Shown in pieces: positions 1-7,638 of a DNA stretch of 24,485 nt. The position numbers were made by a program, and so were the translations under genes. Origin of the DNA: Micavibrio_A sp035759665 (lineage in GTDB: Bacteria > Pseudomonadota > Alphaproteobacteria > Micavibrionales > Micavibrionaceae); assembly GCA_035759665.1 (NCBI GenBank), contig DASTUM010000039.1, positions 1-24,485 on the forward strand. The letters are read 5' to 3'. The stretch's first letter is position 1. Each line of letters opens with the position of its first letter. The notes below the pieces were generated by a model that made no database searches, was not told the origin of the DNA, and saw only the letters and a program-made list of their open reading frames with translations.

Positions 1-10
1 AGAGTGCGCC

Positions 11-463
11 ATGACTTCAATCAACCTAGCCCTCTTCCAGCCGGAGATTCCGCAAAATACGGGGGCGGCCATGCGTCTGGCCGCCTGCATGGGCATCCCG
101 CTCGATATTATCGAACCCACAACCTTCCTCTGGGACGAGGCCAAAATCCGCCGTTCCGCCATGGATTACATCGATTTTGTCGATCTGAGACGCCATCCCG
201 GCTGGGAATCGTTCCGGGCAGCCTACGCGGGGCGGCGCGTCCTTTTGCTGACCACCAAATCGGACCAATCTTATCTTGATTTTACCTTCCGCGACGGCGA
301 CATCCTTCTCGCGGGGCAAGAAAGCGCGGGCGTGCCGGATCATGTCCACCAATCCTGCGACGCGCGCCTGACCATACCCATGGCCCCCGGCCCGCGGTCG
401 ATGAACGTCGTCAATGCCTGCTCGATGATTGTGGGCGAAGCCTTAAGGCAGGTGCGGTCTTAA
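11..463 (+). CDS. trmL: tRNA (cytidine(34)-2'-O)-methyltransferase TrmL
   Basis: This SPOUT-class methyltransferase transfers a methyl group from S-adenosylmethionine to the 2'-hydroxyl of the wobble nucleotide of certain leucine tRNAs in the cytosol. The 150-residue product has the family's usual length. It carries the N-terminal PQNTGAAMRL segment, the GQESAGVP loop at about residues 102-109, and the C-terminal IPM…PRSMNVVNACSMIVGEALRQ region, which forms the trefoil-knot cofactor site in this family. The ATG at 11 is the natural start because the conserved strand (INLALFQPEIPQNTG) begins three residues later. The upstream region lies outside the window, so operon context on that side is unknown. 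The 3' end overlaps the convergent gene at 443 by 21 bases. Family assignment is firm; the exact tRNA substrates are inferred from homologues. Confidence 0.93.
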   Translation: MTSINLALFQPEIPQNTGAAMRLAACMGIPLDIIEPTTFLWDEAKIRRSAMDYIDFVDLRRHPGWESFRAAYAGRRVLLLTTKSDQSYLDFTFRDGDILLAGQESAGVPDHVHQSCDARLTIPMAPGPRSMNVVNACSMIVGEALRQVRS

Positions 464-1288
464 GCCGCCAGCCTTCGGTGCAAGTGAATCCCACCGCGGA
501 AAACCCGTTTCGGGGAGATCGCGCGGCCAGTCCGCAATGTCCGGGAACAAAAAGTAAGCATGCCTGTTTTTCTGCTTCATATGTTCCGTATAGGAAATAG
601 CGAACGACACGATGTCATTCACCCTTTCCTGCGACAGGATATTCACCGGTCTGGACAGTCGCGCCTGGGTCTGGACTTCCGGCACGAACGCCCGGCTTCG
701 CACGGCATTAAAAGGAATGGAATCAAAAATAAACCCTTCCCTTTCAAGCGAGAAATCGCATTGCCCGATAAAACGGCAACTGGGGTTGTAAACCACAGCA
801 TCTGCGCGACGAACCAGTATTTCGGACCATATTTCGTCATCCACCCTTGCAATCGCACGATCTACTCCTTTGGAAAACAGGCTTGCTTTGTTTTCAAGAA
901 GGTAGAGCGAACTGGTATTCAAAAAGCTCTTTCTTGAGGCTCCCTTCAAGTGCGGCAATGTAAAAGGGAATATGCAGGGATACATTTTTTTAGGCGCAAC
1001 AGAGGAAAAACTCATCGTCTCGATTTTTTCGACGTCATTTCCGCGCCGCCACAACCCCGTGACAAGCAATGGCCGGAAATCGTCATTTTTGGTGTAATCA
1101 GCACCAAAAAGAGGCTTTAGCCGTCCGAAGACGATGGAGCCGATTTTCAGTTCATCGGGAGCAAAGACGCGCTGCGGCATGCAAGAAACAAGGGAATCCG
1201 GCTGTACCCCTTCAGGCACGTCGATCCGCTGGGCAGCCTCTCCGAAAGCCGCGCAAGCACTTGCCGAAAAATGTAAATTTTTCCCCAC
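443..1288 (-). CDS. Hypothetical protein, 281 residues, possible PemK/MazF-like fold
   Basis: I do not recognise this protein. The open frame extends upstream to 1327, but the best start is the GTG at 1288: it is preceded by an AGGAG Shine-Dalgarno sequence (1300-1296) with 7-base spacing, whereas the ATGs at 1327, 1315 and 1303 have none. The product is soluble, with no signal peptide or membrane segment. The stretch KIGSIVFGRLKPLF…RPLLVTGLW (roughly residues 47-80) loosely resembles the SH3-like start of PemK/MazF-type proteins, a weak visual impression only. The C-terminal part is rich in aromatic residues. The gene is divergent from hemF, and its end overlaps the end of trmL by 21 bases. 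An antitoxin partner is not visible. That it is a real gene is likely from its length, ribosome site and lack of a competing frame. Confidence 0.72.
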   Translation of the reverse strand: MGKNLHFSASACAAFGEAAQRIDVPEGVQPDSLVSCMPQRVFAPDELKIGSIVFGRLKPLFGADYTKNDDFRPLLVTGLWRRGNDVEKIETMSFSSVAPKKMYPCIFPFTLPHLKGASRKSFLNTSSLYLLENKASLFSKGVDRAIARVDDEIWSEILVRRADAVVYNPSCRFIGQCDFSLEREGFIFDSIPFNAVRSRAFVPEVQTQARLSRPVNILSQERVNDIVSFAISYTEHMKQKNRHAYFLFPDIADWPRDLPETGFPRWDSLAPKAGGLRPHLP

Positions 1289-1428
1289 ACCCTGACTCCT
1301 CATTGCTTTATGCATGATCGGTAGCATGAACGGCCCAAAAACAACATTAGAATTTGCTTAGTGATAAGCGCTGCCCCTTTCAAAACACCGCGAATTATCC
1401 TATGACAACGGAAAGGGAGCCGTCCTTC

Positions 1429-2310
1429 ATGCATGCGCGCGATAATCAAAAACTGCAGGCCTTTGAGTGGTTTTCGGCGATCCGCGACCGTATCTGCGCC
1501 GAATTTGAAAAGATTGAATCCGAACTTTCCGGCTCCGCCCTTCCCGCGGGCAAATTCGAACGCACGCCGTGGGACCGCGGCGACGACGATGGCGGACCAA
1601 ACCATTCCGGCTCCATCCTGCGCGGCGGCGGGGAAATGTCCCTCATGCGCGGGCGCGTGTTTGAAAAAGTCGGGGTCAATATTTCCAATGTTCACGGCGT
1701 TTTCTCAGAAAACTTCGCCGCGCAAATCCCCGGCGCCAGCGAAAGCCGCGGGCATTTCTGGGCGGCGGGCATTTCCCTGGTCGCCCATCTGCAATCCCCC
1801 CTCGTCCCGGCGGTACACATGAACACGCGCATGATCGCAACGTCGAAATCATGGTTCGGCGGCGGCGCGGATTTAACTCCCATCTACCCGCATGCGGAAG
1901 ACACCATGCAATTCCACGCTGCGCTGAAGGAATGCTGCGACCGCCACGATGCGGCCTACTACCCGAAATTCAAGAAATGGGCGGACGATTACTTCTTCCT
2001 GCCTCACCGGAACGAGCCGCGCGGCGTCGGCGGAATTTTCTACGATACCCTCGACAGCGGGAACTGGGACGCCGACTTCGCCTTTACCCGCGATGTCGGC
2101 AGCAGTTTTGCACAGGTTTATCCAGCGATTGTCCGCAAACATATGCACAAGCCCTGGACGCCGCAGCAGCGCGAGCACCAGCTTGTTCGCCGTGGCCGCT
2201 ACGTCGAATTCAATCTGCTGTATGATCGCGGGACAACCTTCGGCCTGAAAACAGGCGGCAACAGCGAGGCCATCCTGATGTCCATGCCGCCCACGGTTAA
2301 ATGGCCTTAA
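1429..2310 (+). CDS. hemF: Oxygen-dependent coproporphyrinogen III oxidase HemF, C-terminally short
   Basis: HemF oxidatively decarboxylates coproporphyrinogen III to protoporphyrinogen IX in aerobic haem synthesis in the cytosol. The conserved segments are all present: GVNISNVHG, HMNTRMI, WFGGGADLTPIYP, the YYPKFKKWADDYFFLPHR block, RGVGGIFYDTLD, and the RGRYVEFNLLYDRGTTFGLK region. I chose the ATG at 1429, giving 293 residues, because AAAGGGAG (1412-1419) sits 9 bases upstream and the N-terminus then aligns with E. coli HemF; an ATG at 1402 is in frame but has no ribosome site. The protein stops right after MSMPPTVKWP, whereas family members normally continue about 25 residues (a YDYQP…GSPE…RDW-like tail). 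No continuation was found in the other downstream frames. Function is probably retained, since the catalytic core is intact. Confidence 0.93.
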   Translation: MHARDNQKLQAFEWFSAIRDRICAEFEKIESELSGSALPAGKFERTPWDRGDDDGGPNHSGSILRGGGEMSLMRGRVFEKVGVNISNVHGVFSENFAAQIPGASESRGHFWAAGISLVAHLQSPLVPAVHMNTRMIATSKSWFGGGADLTPIYPHAEDTMQFHAALKECCDRHDAAYYPKFKKWADDYFFLPHRNEPRGVGGIFYDTLDSGNWDADFAFTRDVGSSFAQVYPAIVRKHMHKPWTPQQREHQLVRRGRYVEFNLLYDRGTTFGLKTGGNSEAILMSMPPTVKWP

Positions 2311-2320
2311 CCAGCAGGAA

Positions 2321-2338
2321 TTTAAGTATTAACTTAAA
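2321..2338. repeat. AT-rich inverted repeat after hemF
   Basis: TTTAAGT and ACTTAAA form 7-base arms around a 4-base ATTA loop, 10 bases after the hemF stop. There is no following T-run, so it is not a convincing terminator. It could be an operator for the small gene downstream or a weak hairpin at the hemF mRNA end. Confidence 0.4.
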
Positions 2339-2437
2339 GATATCTCAACTCCTTGTGGATCGTTGCCATAATTTCTTTTGCCAGAGACTTATCGTTTCGA
2401 TACTCTTTCTCCACCTTGAAACAAAGGAGTAGAGTCG

Positions 2438-2623
2438 ATGAGTTACAACAGACACAAAGAACTTTGCACTAATATGAACGAGGCGGCTCAGCCGAGCGAT
2501 TTTGCTCGCTATACCGGCGACGACAAAGAAAGCCGCCTTATCCGCAAGGAAGTGGAAGCCACGGCCAACACAAAAAATGAGAAAGAATATTTCAGTGCTA
2601 TTGCCAAATACTATCTAGGCTGA
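2438..2623 (+). CDS. Small orphan hydrophilic protein, 61 residues
   Basis: I do not recognise this 61-residue protein. The case for a real gene is structural: a strong AAAGGAG ribosome site (2424-2430) lies 7 bases before the ATG, and a strong rho-independent terminator follows 36 bases after the stop, so it looks like a single-gene transcript. The product is charged and hydrophilic, with no signal peptide or membrane span. Its C-terminal half (residues about 27-60) is rich in lysine and glutamate and reads as helical. Two TTGCCA hexamers upstream (2363 and 2378) could be -35 elements, but no convincing -10 partner was found. In layout and size it resembles the 69-residue gene at 8218, although the two proteins show no clear sequence similarity. 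Confidence 0.65.
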   Translation: MSYNRHKELCTNMNEAAQPSDFARYTGDDKESRLIRKEVEATANTKNEKEYFSAIAKYYLG

Positions 2624-2659
2624 CCGCAGAGGCCGCTGGCATTAAAATCAATAGTGAAA

Positions 2660-2690
2660 AAGGCTGCCCCTGCCGGCAGCCTTATTTTTT
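2660..2690 (+). terminator. Rho-independent terminator, probably bidirectional
   Basis: A perfect 9-base stem (AAGGCTGCC at 2660-2668, GGCAGCCTT at 2675-2683) with a 6-base loop is followed by ATTTTTT. The A-run at 2657-2660 gives a T-run on the other strand, so the hairpin can also end transcription from the minus-strand CCA-transferase gene. Confidence 0.88.
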
Positions 2691-2696
2691 GAACTC

Positions 2697-2744
2697 CGTC
2701 ATTGCGACCCCGGCCTTGAGCCTATGCGGCTTCTCGCAATGACG
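2697..2744. repeat. Palindromic intergenic repeat, copy A (short form)
   Basis: Perfect 11-base inverted arms (2697-2707 and 2734-2744) enclose a 26-base centre. Its first 26 bases match the start of the repeat at 13172 with only two differences (shared core CCCCGGCC.TGAGCC). It sits between the terminator and the 3' end of the CCA-transferase gene, in a convergent intergenic space. This is the Rickettsia-palindromic-element style of repeat. Confidence 0.75.
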
Positions 2745-2765
2745 TTCCGGCAAAGACATCCCCGA

Positions 2766-3959
2766 TTATTTTTTATATCTGAAATTCGCCGGGAAATCCT
2801 TGGCTATCCATTTCCCTTCCTGCTCCTTAAGCGTCCGGCCAAGCGCGGGTCCTTGCATGACTCCGGCGCGGATCAGGTCTTCCGCCTTCACTGGAAAAGT
2901 CGGCGGTTTCCAGTAACGGGCGATCTCGATCAATTCGATATCGGGCAAACGGTCGTTTTTCGACAGGTAAAGGAAATAGACTTGCAGAGCGGCGGCGTTC
3001 CCCACGCGGTACACGAGTTCACGCATTCTCTTCTTCGAAACGGATTTAGCGATCTCCGCCCCCTGCGCGAAAACTTCGATCTGGCGTTTCTGCACGTTTG
3101 AAAGGGTGAAGCGTTCTTCAAAACAATTGGCTTTCATGCCCGCGACGGTGAACATCCGCGCCATGATATCGCGCGCGTCATAGCGTGCCTGTAGATCGCA
3201 CAGGCGCTCCATTTCCACCTCTTTGAACTCTTTTCCCACATCGGAAAGAATCCCCTTGGAAAACATCAATCGCAAAACGGGGGCGGGGTTCGCGACGGCC
3301 AGCGTTTTCAGGAATTCCTGCGTCACACGCTCGCGCGAGAGGGACGAAATCTTTCCGGCCTTCTCCGCGCAGGCATCGAGCGCGGCCTTGTCGGGCGCCC
3401 CTTCCCCATACTGCGCATAGAAACGGAAGAAGCGCAGGATGCGCAGATAATCCTCGGCGATACGCTGCGCCGGTTCTCCCACGAAGGCGACGCGCCGGTT
3501 CTCTATATCCTCAAGCCCGGCGCCCGTAGGGTCGTAAACCGCCCCATCCATGCCGGCCAAAAGCGTGTTGATGGTGAAATCGCGCCGCTGCGCGTCTTCC
3601 TCCCATTTGGTCGTGAACGCGATCACGGCATAGCGGCCATCCGTATCGATATCCCGCCGCAGGCTTGTCACCTCGAAACAGACATCCTCGACGATGGCCG
3701 TCACCGTCCCGTGATCGAGGCCGGTGGGGACATAACGAATGCCTGCGGATTTTAGCTTTTCGATTACGGCGAGAGGCTGGTGAACCGTGGCGATGTCGAT
3801 ATCCGAAACAGGTTTTCCCAGCAGGCTGTTACGTACGCAGCCGCCCACAAACAAGACTTGTGGTTCCGCTTCATAAGCACCCAATGCCCGCATAATCTTT
3901 ACGGATCTGTAATCCACCATCCAGAACGGGGGGACGATATGTTTTGCCACGGGCAACAT
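2766..3959 (-). CDS. cca: CCA tRNA nucleotidyltransferase (class II)
   Basis: This enzyme adds or repairs the 3'-terminal CCA of tRNAs in the cytosol. The 397-residue product has the nucleotidyltransferase fold: VGGCVRNSLLGKPVSDIDIAT near residues 37-57 with the metal-binding DID pair, RRDFTINTLLAG as the nucleotide motif, YDPTGAGLEDIENR, and the GEPAQRIAEDYLRILRFFRF helix that precedes the RNA-binding part. The usual VRD of the first motif reads VRN here. I chose the ATG at 3959; the open frame continues to 4253, but that extension lies inside the LuxR gene in another frame and is low-complexity, so it is not coding. No clear Shine-Dalgarno precedes the ATG. The gene lies 86 bases downstream of the LuxR gene on the same strand. 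A poly(A) polymerase is the alternative reading, since the families share this fold. Confidence 0.9.
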   Translation of the reverse strand: MLPVAKHIVPPFWMVDYRSVKIMRALGAYEAEPQVLFVGGCVRNSLLGKPVSDIDIATVHQPLAVIEKLKSAGIRYVPTGLDHGTVTAIVEDVCFEVTSLRRDIDTDGRYAVIAFTTKWEEDAQRRDFTINTLLAGMDGAVYDPTGAGLEDIENRRVAFVGEPAQRIAEDYLRILRFFRFYAQYGEGAPDKAALDACAEKAGKISSLSRERVTQEFLKTLAVANPAPVLRLMFSKGILSDVGKEFKEVEMERLCDLQARYDARDIMARMFTVAGMKANCFEERFTLSNVQKRQIEVFAQGAEIAKSVSKKRMRELVYRVGNAAALQVYFLYLSKNDRLPDIELIEIARYWKPPTFPVKAEDLIRAGVMQGPALGRTLKEQEGKWIAKDFPANFRYKK

Positions 3960-4045
3960 GGCCAAAACACTACAAGGAAATGACAAAAATTCAATCCGCC
4001 ATTTACTGAACACCCGTTTTAAAAAAGTTCCGCGAGGAAAATTTC

Positions 4046-4627
4046 TTATCCCCAGCCGTTTTCCTTGGCCAGCAGCGCGGCCTGCGTGCGGTTCGTCACT
4101 TTCATTTTCCGGCAGATTCCGCGGACATGCAGCTTGACCGTGACCACCTGAAGAGCGAGGGCGCGGGCAATATCCTTGTTGCTCTGCCCTTTGACCAGGT
4201 AAGTCAGAACCTCTTTTTCCCGCCCTGTAAGATTGAAATTCACGGGCGCGCACCGCGTTTCAGGCGCAAAACTTTCCTCTTCTCCCGACGGAAAGAACGT
4301 ATCGCCGGCCAGAATGTCATGGATGCCGCCGAGAAACGATTTCGCCGAAATGGTTCTGGGAAAAGCACCCTGAAGCTCCATCATGGGTGGCGTGTCGTGG
4401 GGCGCGCGGACGATCACGGCCACCGGCGTCCTTTCCAGCCACGGAGCGTCAACCAGTAAATCGGCATCGACGATCAAGAGGTCGGCGCTGCCCCGCGATA
4501 TAAAATCCTGCGCCTCATCCAGCCCCCCGCATCCATTGACGCTGAGGGCGGGGTCGGCGTGACGGATATAATGGCATAGCGCTTCGCGGCAAATGATATG
4601 CGGATCGGCGATCAGGACAGTGCTCAT
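4046..4627 (-). CDS. LuxR/NarL-type response regulator with degenerate receiver
   Basis: This 193-residue cytosolic protein has an N-terminal receiver-like domain (about 1-112) and a C-terminal LuxR/NarL helix-turn-helix (about 132-193). The latter contains LTGREKEVLTYLVKGQSNKDIA and the recognition-helix region VVTVKLHVRGICRKMKV, so it most likely binds DNA as a transcription factor. The receiver keeps a possible phospho-acceptor Asp54 (LIVDAD) and Lys96, but only one of the two acidic-pocket residues (Asp8, followed by Pro) and has Arg where the Ser/Thr switch residue normally lies. Phosphorylation may therefore be lost or altered. A GAGAGG ribosome site lies 6 bases before the ATG at 4627. 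No cognate histidine kinase is adjacent. Target genes cannot be told from the sequence. Confidence 0.88.
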   Translation of the reverse strand: MSTVLIADPHIICREALCHYIRHADPALSVNGCGGLDEAQDFISRGSADLLIVDADLLVDAPWLERTPVAVIVRAPHDTPPMMELQGAFPRTISAKSFLGGIHDILAGDTFFPSGEEESFAPETRCAPVNFNLTGREKEVLTYLVKGQSNKDIARALALQVVTVKLHVRGICRKMKVTNRTQAALLAKENGWG

Positions 4628-4733
4628 GCAAACCTCTCTTGCGTCAAAGGCTGCAAGATCGTTGCCAGAAAAAACCGAATGATTTCAAAGGCCGGCTTTT
4701 GGCTTTTTGCAAAAATTAGCGAAATGCAAAGGA

Positions 4734-6650
4734 TTATTGCAAAGCCATCCGGATACCGCCCTCGGTGCGGCCCTTGTTTGTGCTGAGCGTCTGGCGGTAC
4801 ACGTAGACCCCCTCCAGAACGCGCTGCACATAATTGCGCGTCTCGTAAATCGGGATCATTTCGATCCAGTTGACGAGACTGATCCTGCCCGTGCGCGGAT
4901 CGCCCAACTCAACAATCCAGCGATCGACGCGCGACGGCCCGGCATTGTAGGCCGCGAGCGCCATCGCATAATTCCCGTTATATTTGTCGAGCAGCTTTTT
5001 TAAGTATCTCGTGCCGAGTTCGACATTGTGCCCCGGCTTTTTCGTCAGCCAGTCCGTCTGGTGCGAAAGCCCTGCCTTCCGCGCCACTTCCTTCGCCGTC
5101 CCCGGCATCAGTTGCATCAGGCCGCGCGCCCCCGCGGAACTGACGGCTTCCGCATCATACCGGCTTTCCTGCCGCACGAGCGCGTGAACAAGCGCCCACT
5201 CGACCTCCACGTCGTTCATATATTTTTCGATCTTCGGAAAGGCATAGCCGACCAGCGTCGTGCCGTTTTTCTTTTCGCATTCCTGCGCGGCGCGGATGGC
5301 GACGTTCTTCATCGAAACCGCGTTCGCGGCCTCCGCCACGGCTGCGTAATCGCCGGGCGTCCTGGCGATTACGATCATCATGTTGAAGAACATCCTCGCT
5401 TCGGTTTTATGCCCGTTCTGCTTAAGCCAACGTGCGGCGGCGGCCAGTTCCCCGTTCTTCAAGCTGCTGGGCGTCGCGCCCGTCGTTGGCACCCGATCGT
5501 CCCGGCCTAGCTTGGCCGCAGAAAGCTGCCCGTAAAAAGTCGTCGCATGCTTGGCGCCGACCTCGTACCATTTGCGCGCCACTTCCGGATGCCCGAGCCG
5601 CTCGCTCGCCAGCCCGGCCCAATAGGCGGCGCGCGACCTGCTGATCGGCGTTTCGACATTGTGGTAAAGCCTCTCGAAATGCTCGAAGGCCTCCCACGGC
5701 TTTTTCAGATATTCCAGGGCGAGCCATCCCGCCATCCATTCATTCTGCGCAAAGCCGTTGCCGGATTTAATGCGGTGATCCGATGCAAGCTTATAAGCCA
5801 ACCCGAATTTCTGCTCTTCGAACAGGCGGCGCACGATAATCGCTCGCTCCTTGCCCCATTCTTCCGCATCGTACATTTTCTCATAAGACGGCGCTTTGTT
5901 GAGAATCTGGATAGCACCCGCATTGTTGTCGTGTCTCCGGCGGAACCGCAGGCGGTCGAACAGCAAACCTTCATCGGCCTGCAATGATTCCGGAATACGG
6001 CTCAGATACGCGTCCGCGTTCCCCTTGCCTGAACGTATCGAAATCCGCGCCTCGGTCAGCGCCTTGTGCCCGCTGCCCAGCGCTTCGGCCAGCGCCCGCG
6101 CGTTCGTATATTGCTGCCGGTAGATCAGTCCGCGCAGGCGCTGCTCGTGCGACGACTTGTCCAGCACCGTCGCGAACGCCATATAGGCTTTGCTCTGATC
6201 GTTCGGCGTCAGGTTGGAATCGCGCCACCATTCGTTGATCTTCCGGATCGCCTCCTTCTCGCGCCCGGCGCGCTTCAGGGCGACAGCGTAGGTCTTCATG
6301 CCGAACGTCGTCTGCGGCGGATTTTTATCGAACCATGAGAGCGCCTCGGCGTCGGAAACCGATGACGGCATCGCCTTTTCCGCTTCTTCGCGCAACCTGT
6401 TCATGCCCGGAAAATCCGGGTGCGCCTTGATGAAGGCGGCGATGGCCGCATAGCTTGCCTTCGTTTCGCCGAGATATAATCCCAGCCATACTTTCGCCGG
6501 ATGGGAGGAACGGGCCAGCCCGTAGGCCTTTTCCGCGTCCCCTGTGGATTTCGCCGCGAAATTGCGGCTGTTCTCCCGGGCGGCCGAAACCGCCGGAAGT
6601 CCGGCAACCACAATCATTAAGCTTATCCAGAGGATACGCGTTAAACGCAT
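4734..6650 (-). CDS. Soluble lytic murein transglycosylase (Slt family)
   Basis: This periplasmic enzyme cleaves the glycan strands of peptidoglycan between N-acetylmuramic acid and N-acetylglucosamine, forming 1,6-anhydromuropeptides. The 638-residue precursor starts with a signal peptide (residues 1-23, MRLTR then a hydrophobic stretch ending AVSAA). A long alpha-helical superhelix (about 30-465) resembles the U-shaped domain of Slt70, and the SLT catalytic domain follows at about 480-610. The catalytic glutamate is E495 in HALVRQESRYD, followed by SSAGARGLMQLMPGTAKEV and ALAAYNAGPSRVDRW. An AAGGA ribosome site lies 9 bases before the ATG. The gene is divergent from dapA, with a 79-base shared promoter region. 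Roles in wall turnover or in making room for cell-envelope machines such as flagella are possible but not shown here. Confidence 0.94.
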   Translation of the reverse strand: MRLTRILWISLMIVVAGLPAVSAARENSRNFAAKSTGDAEKAYGLARSSHPAKVWLGLYLGETKASYAAIAAFIKAHPDFPGMNRLREEAEKAMPSSVSDAEALSWFDKNPPQTTFGMKTYAVALKRAGREKEAIRKINEWWRDSNLTPNDQSKAYMAFATVLDKSSHEQRLRGLIYRQQYTNARALAEALGSGHKALTEARISIRSGKGNADAYLSRIPESLQADEGLLFDRLRFRRRHDNNAGAIQILNKAPSYEKMYDAEEWGKERAIIVRRLFEEQKFGLAYKLASDHRIKSGNGFAQNEWMAGWLALEYLKKPWEAFEHFERLYHNVETPISRSRAAYWAGLASERLGHPEVARKWYEVGAKHATTFYGQLSAAKLGRDDRVPTTGATPSSLKNGELAAAARWLKQNGHKTEARMFFNMMIVIARTPGDYAAVAEAANAVSMKNVAIRAAQECEKKNGTTLVGYAFPKIEKYMNDVEVEWALVHALVRQESRYDAEAVSSAGARGLMQLMPGTAKEVARKAGLSHQTDWLTKKPGHNVELGTRYLKKLLDKYNGNYAMALAAYNAGPSRVDRWIVELGDPRTGRISLVNWIEMIPIYETRNYVQRVLEGVYVYRQTLSTNKGRTEGGIRMALQ

Positions 6651-6689
6651 TCTTTCTTATCCTTGCAGTATTTTTCAGAAGCTATACTC

Positions 6690-6695
6690 TATAAT
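6690..6695 (+). promoter_or_regulatory. Candidate -10 element for dapA
   Basis: A perfect TATAAT lies 34 bases upstream of the dapA ATG in the 79-base gap between the divergent transglycosylase and dapA genes. No good -35 is found at 16-18 bases upstream; TTGCAG at 6663 is 21 bases away. Support is therefore moderate. Confidence 0.4.
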
Positions 6696-6729
6696 GTAAG
6701 CCACAACCCTTTAAAGAGACGAGCGAAAA

Positions 6730-7638
6730 ATGTTCACAGGATCGATCACCGCCTTGATCACCCCCTTTAAAAACGGGGAAATCGACTGGAAGTCATTTGA
6801 AGGCCTGATCGAATGGCAGATCGAAAACGGCACCGACGGGCTCGTTCCGTGCGGCACGACCGGCGAATCGCCGACGCTCTCCCACGATGAACACCACGAA
6901 ATCGTCGAACGCTGCATCAAAATCGCGGCGGGCCGCGTTCCCGTGATCGCCGGAACCGGATCGAACTCCACGCACGAAGCCGTATCGCTGACCATCGAGG
7001 CGCAAAAATCCGGCGCCACCGCTGCGCTCGTCGTCACGCCCTACTACAACAAACCTTCGCAGGAAGGCCTGTACCAGCATTACCAAACGCTGCACGATTC
7101 CACCAACATCCCGATCGTCATCTACAATATTCCGGGGCGCAGCGTCATCGACATGTCGATCGACACGATGTGCCGCCTCGCCGAACTGCCGCGCATCGTC
7201 GGCGTTAAGGACGCGACGGGCGATCTTTCCCGCCCCCTGAATCTCAAAAACCGCCTCGGCGATAATTTCTGCCAACTATCCGGCAACGACGATACCGCGA
7301 CGGCCTTTCTCGCGCAGGGCGGCCATGGCTGTATTTCCGTGACATCGAACGTCGCGCCCGCCCTTTGCGCCAAAATGCACGATGCCTGGCAGGCCGGAAA
7401 TCTCAAACAAATGGCCGAAGCCCGCGACCTGCTGGCCCCGCTGCACAAGGCCCTGTTCTGCGAAACTTCGCCCGCGCCCGTGAAATACGCCGCCTCCCTC
7501 CTCGGTTTCGGCAGCGACGAAGTTCGCCTGCCCCTCGTCCCCGCCTCCAAGGGCGCCCGCGCCGCGGTGGATGAAGCCATGGCCTTTGCGCGCTTGCTTT
7601 CTTCCAGCGCAGACGCCACATTACGCGCCCATGGCTAA
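6730..7638 (+). CDS. dapA: 4-hydroxy-tetrahydrodipicolinate synthase
   Basis: DapA condenses pyruvate with aspartate semialdehyde, the first committed step towards diaminopimelate and lysine, in the cytosol. The 302-residue product is the usual length. The Schiff-base lysine is K160 in GVKDATGDL. The catalytic triad equivalents are visible as T44 (CGTTGESPTL), Y132 with R137 (IYNIPGR), and Y106 in VTPYYNKPSQEG. The ATG at 6730 starts MFTGSITALITPF, the standard N-terminus, so no other start was considered. Its last 8 bases overlap the start of smpB, a dapA-smpB pairing common in alphaproteobacteria and consistent with translational coupling. A TATAAT box lies 34 bases upstream. Because diaminopimelate feeds peptidoglycan, the divergent murein transglycosylase next door is a plausible but unproven functional neighbour. 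Confidence 0.96.
   Translation: MFTGSITALITPFKNGEIDWKSFEGLIEWQIENGTDGLVPCGTTGESPTLSHDEHHEIVERCIKIAAGRVPVIAGTGSNSTHEAVSLTIEAQKSGATAALVVTPYYNKPSQEGLYQHYQTLHDSTNIPIVIYNIPGRSVIDMSIDTMCRLAELPRIVGVKDATGDLSRPLNLKNRLGDNFCQLSGNDDTATAFLAQGGHGCISVTSNVAPALCAKMHDAWQAGNLKQMAEARDLLAPLHKALFCETSPAPVKYAASLLGFGSDEVRLPLVPASKGARAAVDEAMAFARLLSSSADATLRAHG

Noticed and set aside
2297..2337. CtrA box (TTAA-N7-TTAA) after hemF
   Set aside because: Several TTAA tetramers occur here, but none is spaced 11 bases from another, so the full operator pattern is not met.
3960..4253. N-terminal extension of the CCA-transferase frame
   Set aside because: It overlaps the end of the LuxR gene in another frame, is low-complexity, and precedes the conserved nucleotidyltransferase domain by far too much.
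4628..4733. Possible terminator of the LuxR or transglycosylase transcripts
   Set aside because: The AAAGGCC…GGCTTTT stretch forms only a weak, imperfect stem without a proper T-run.
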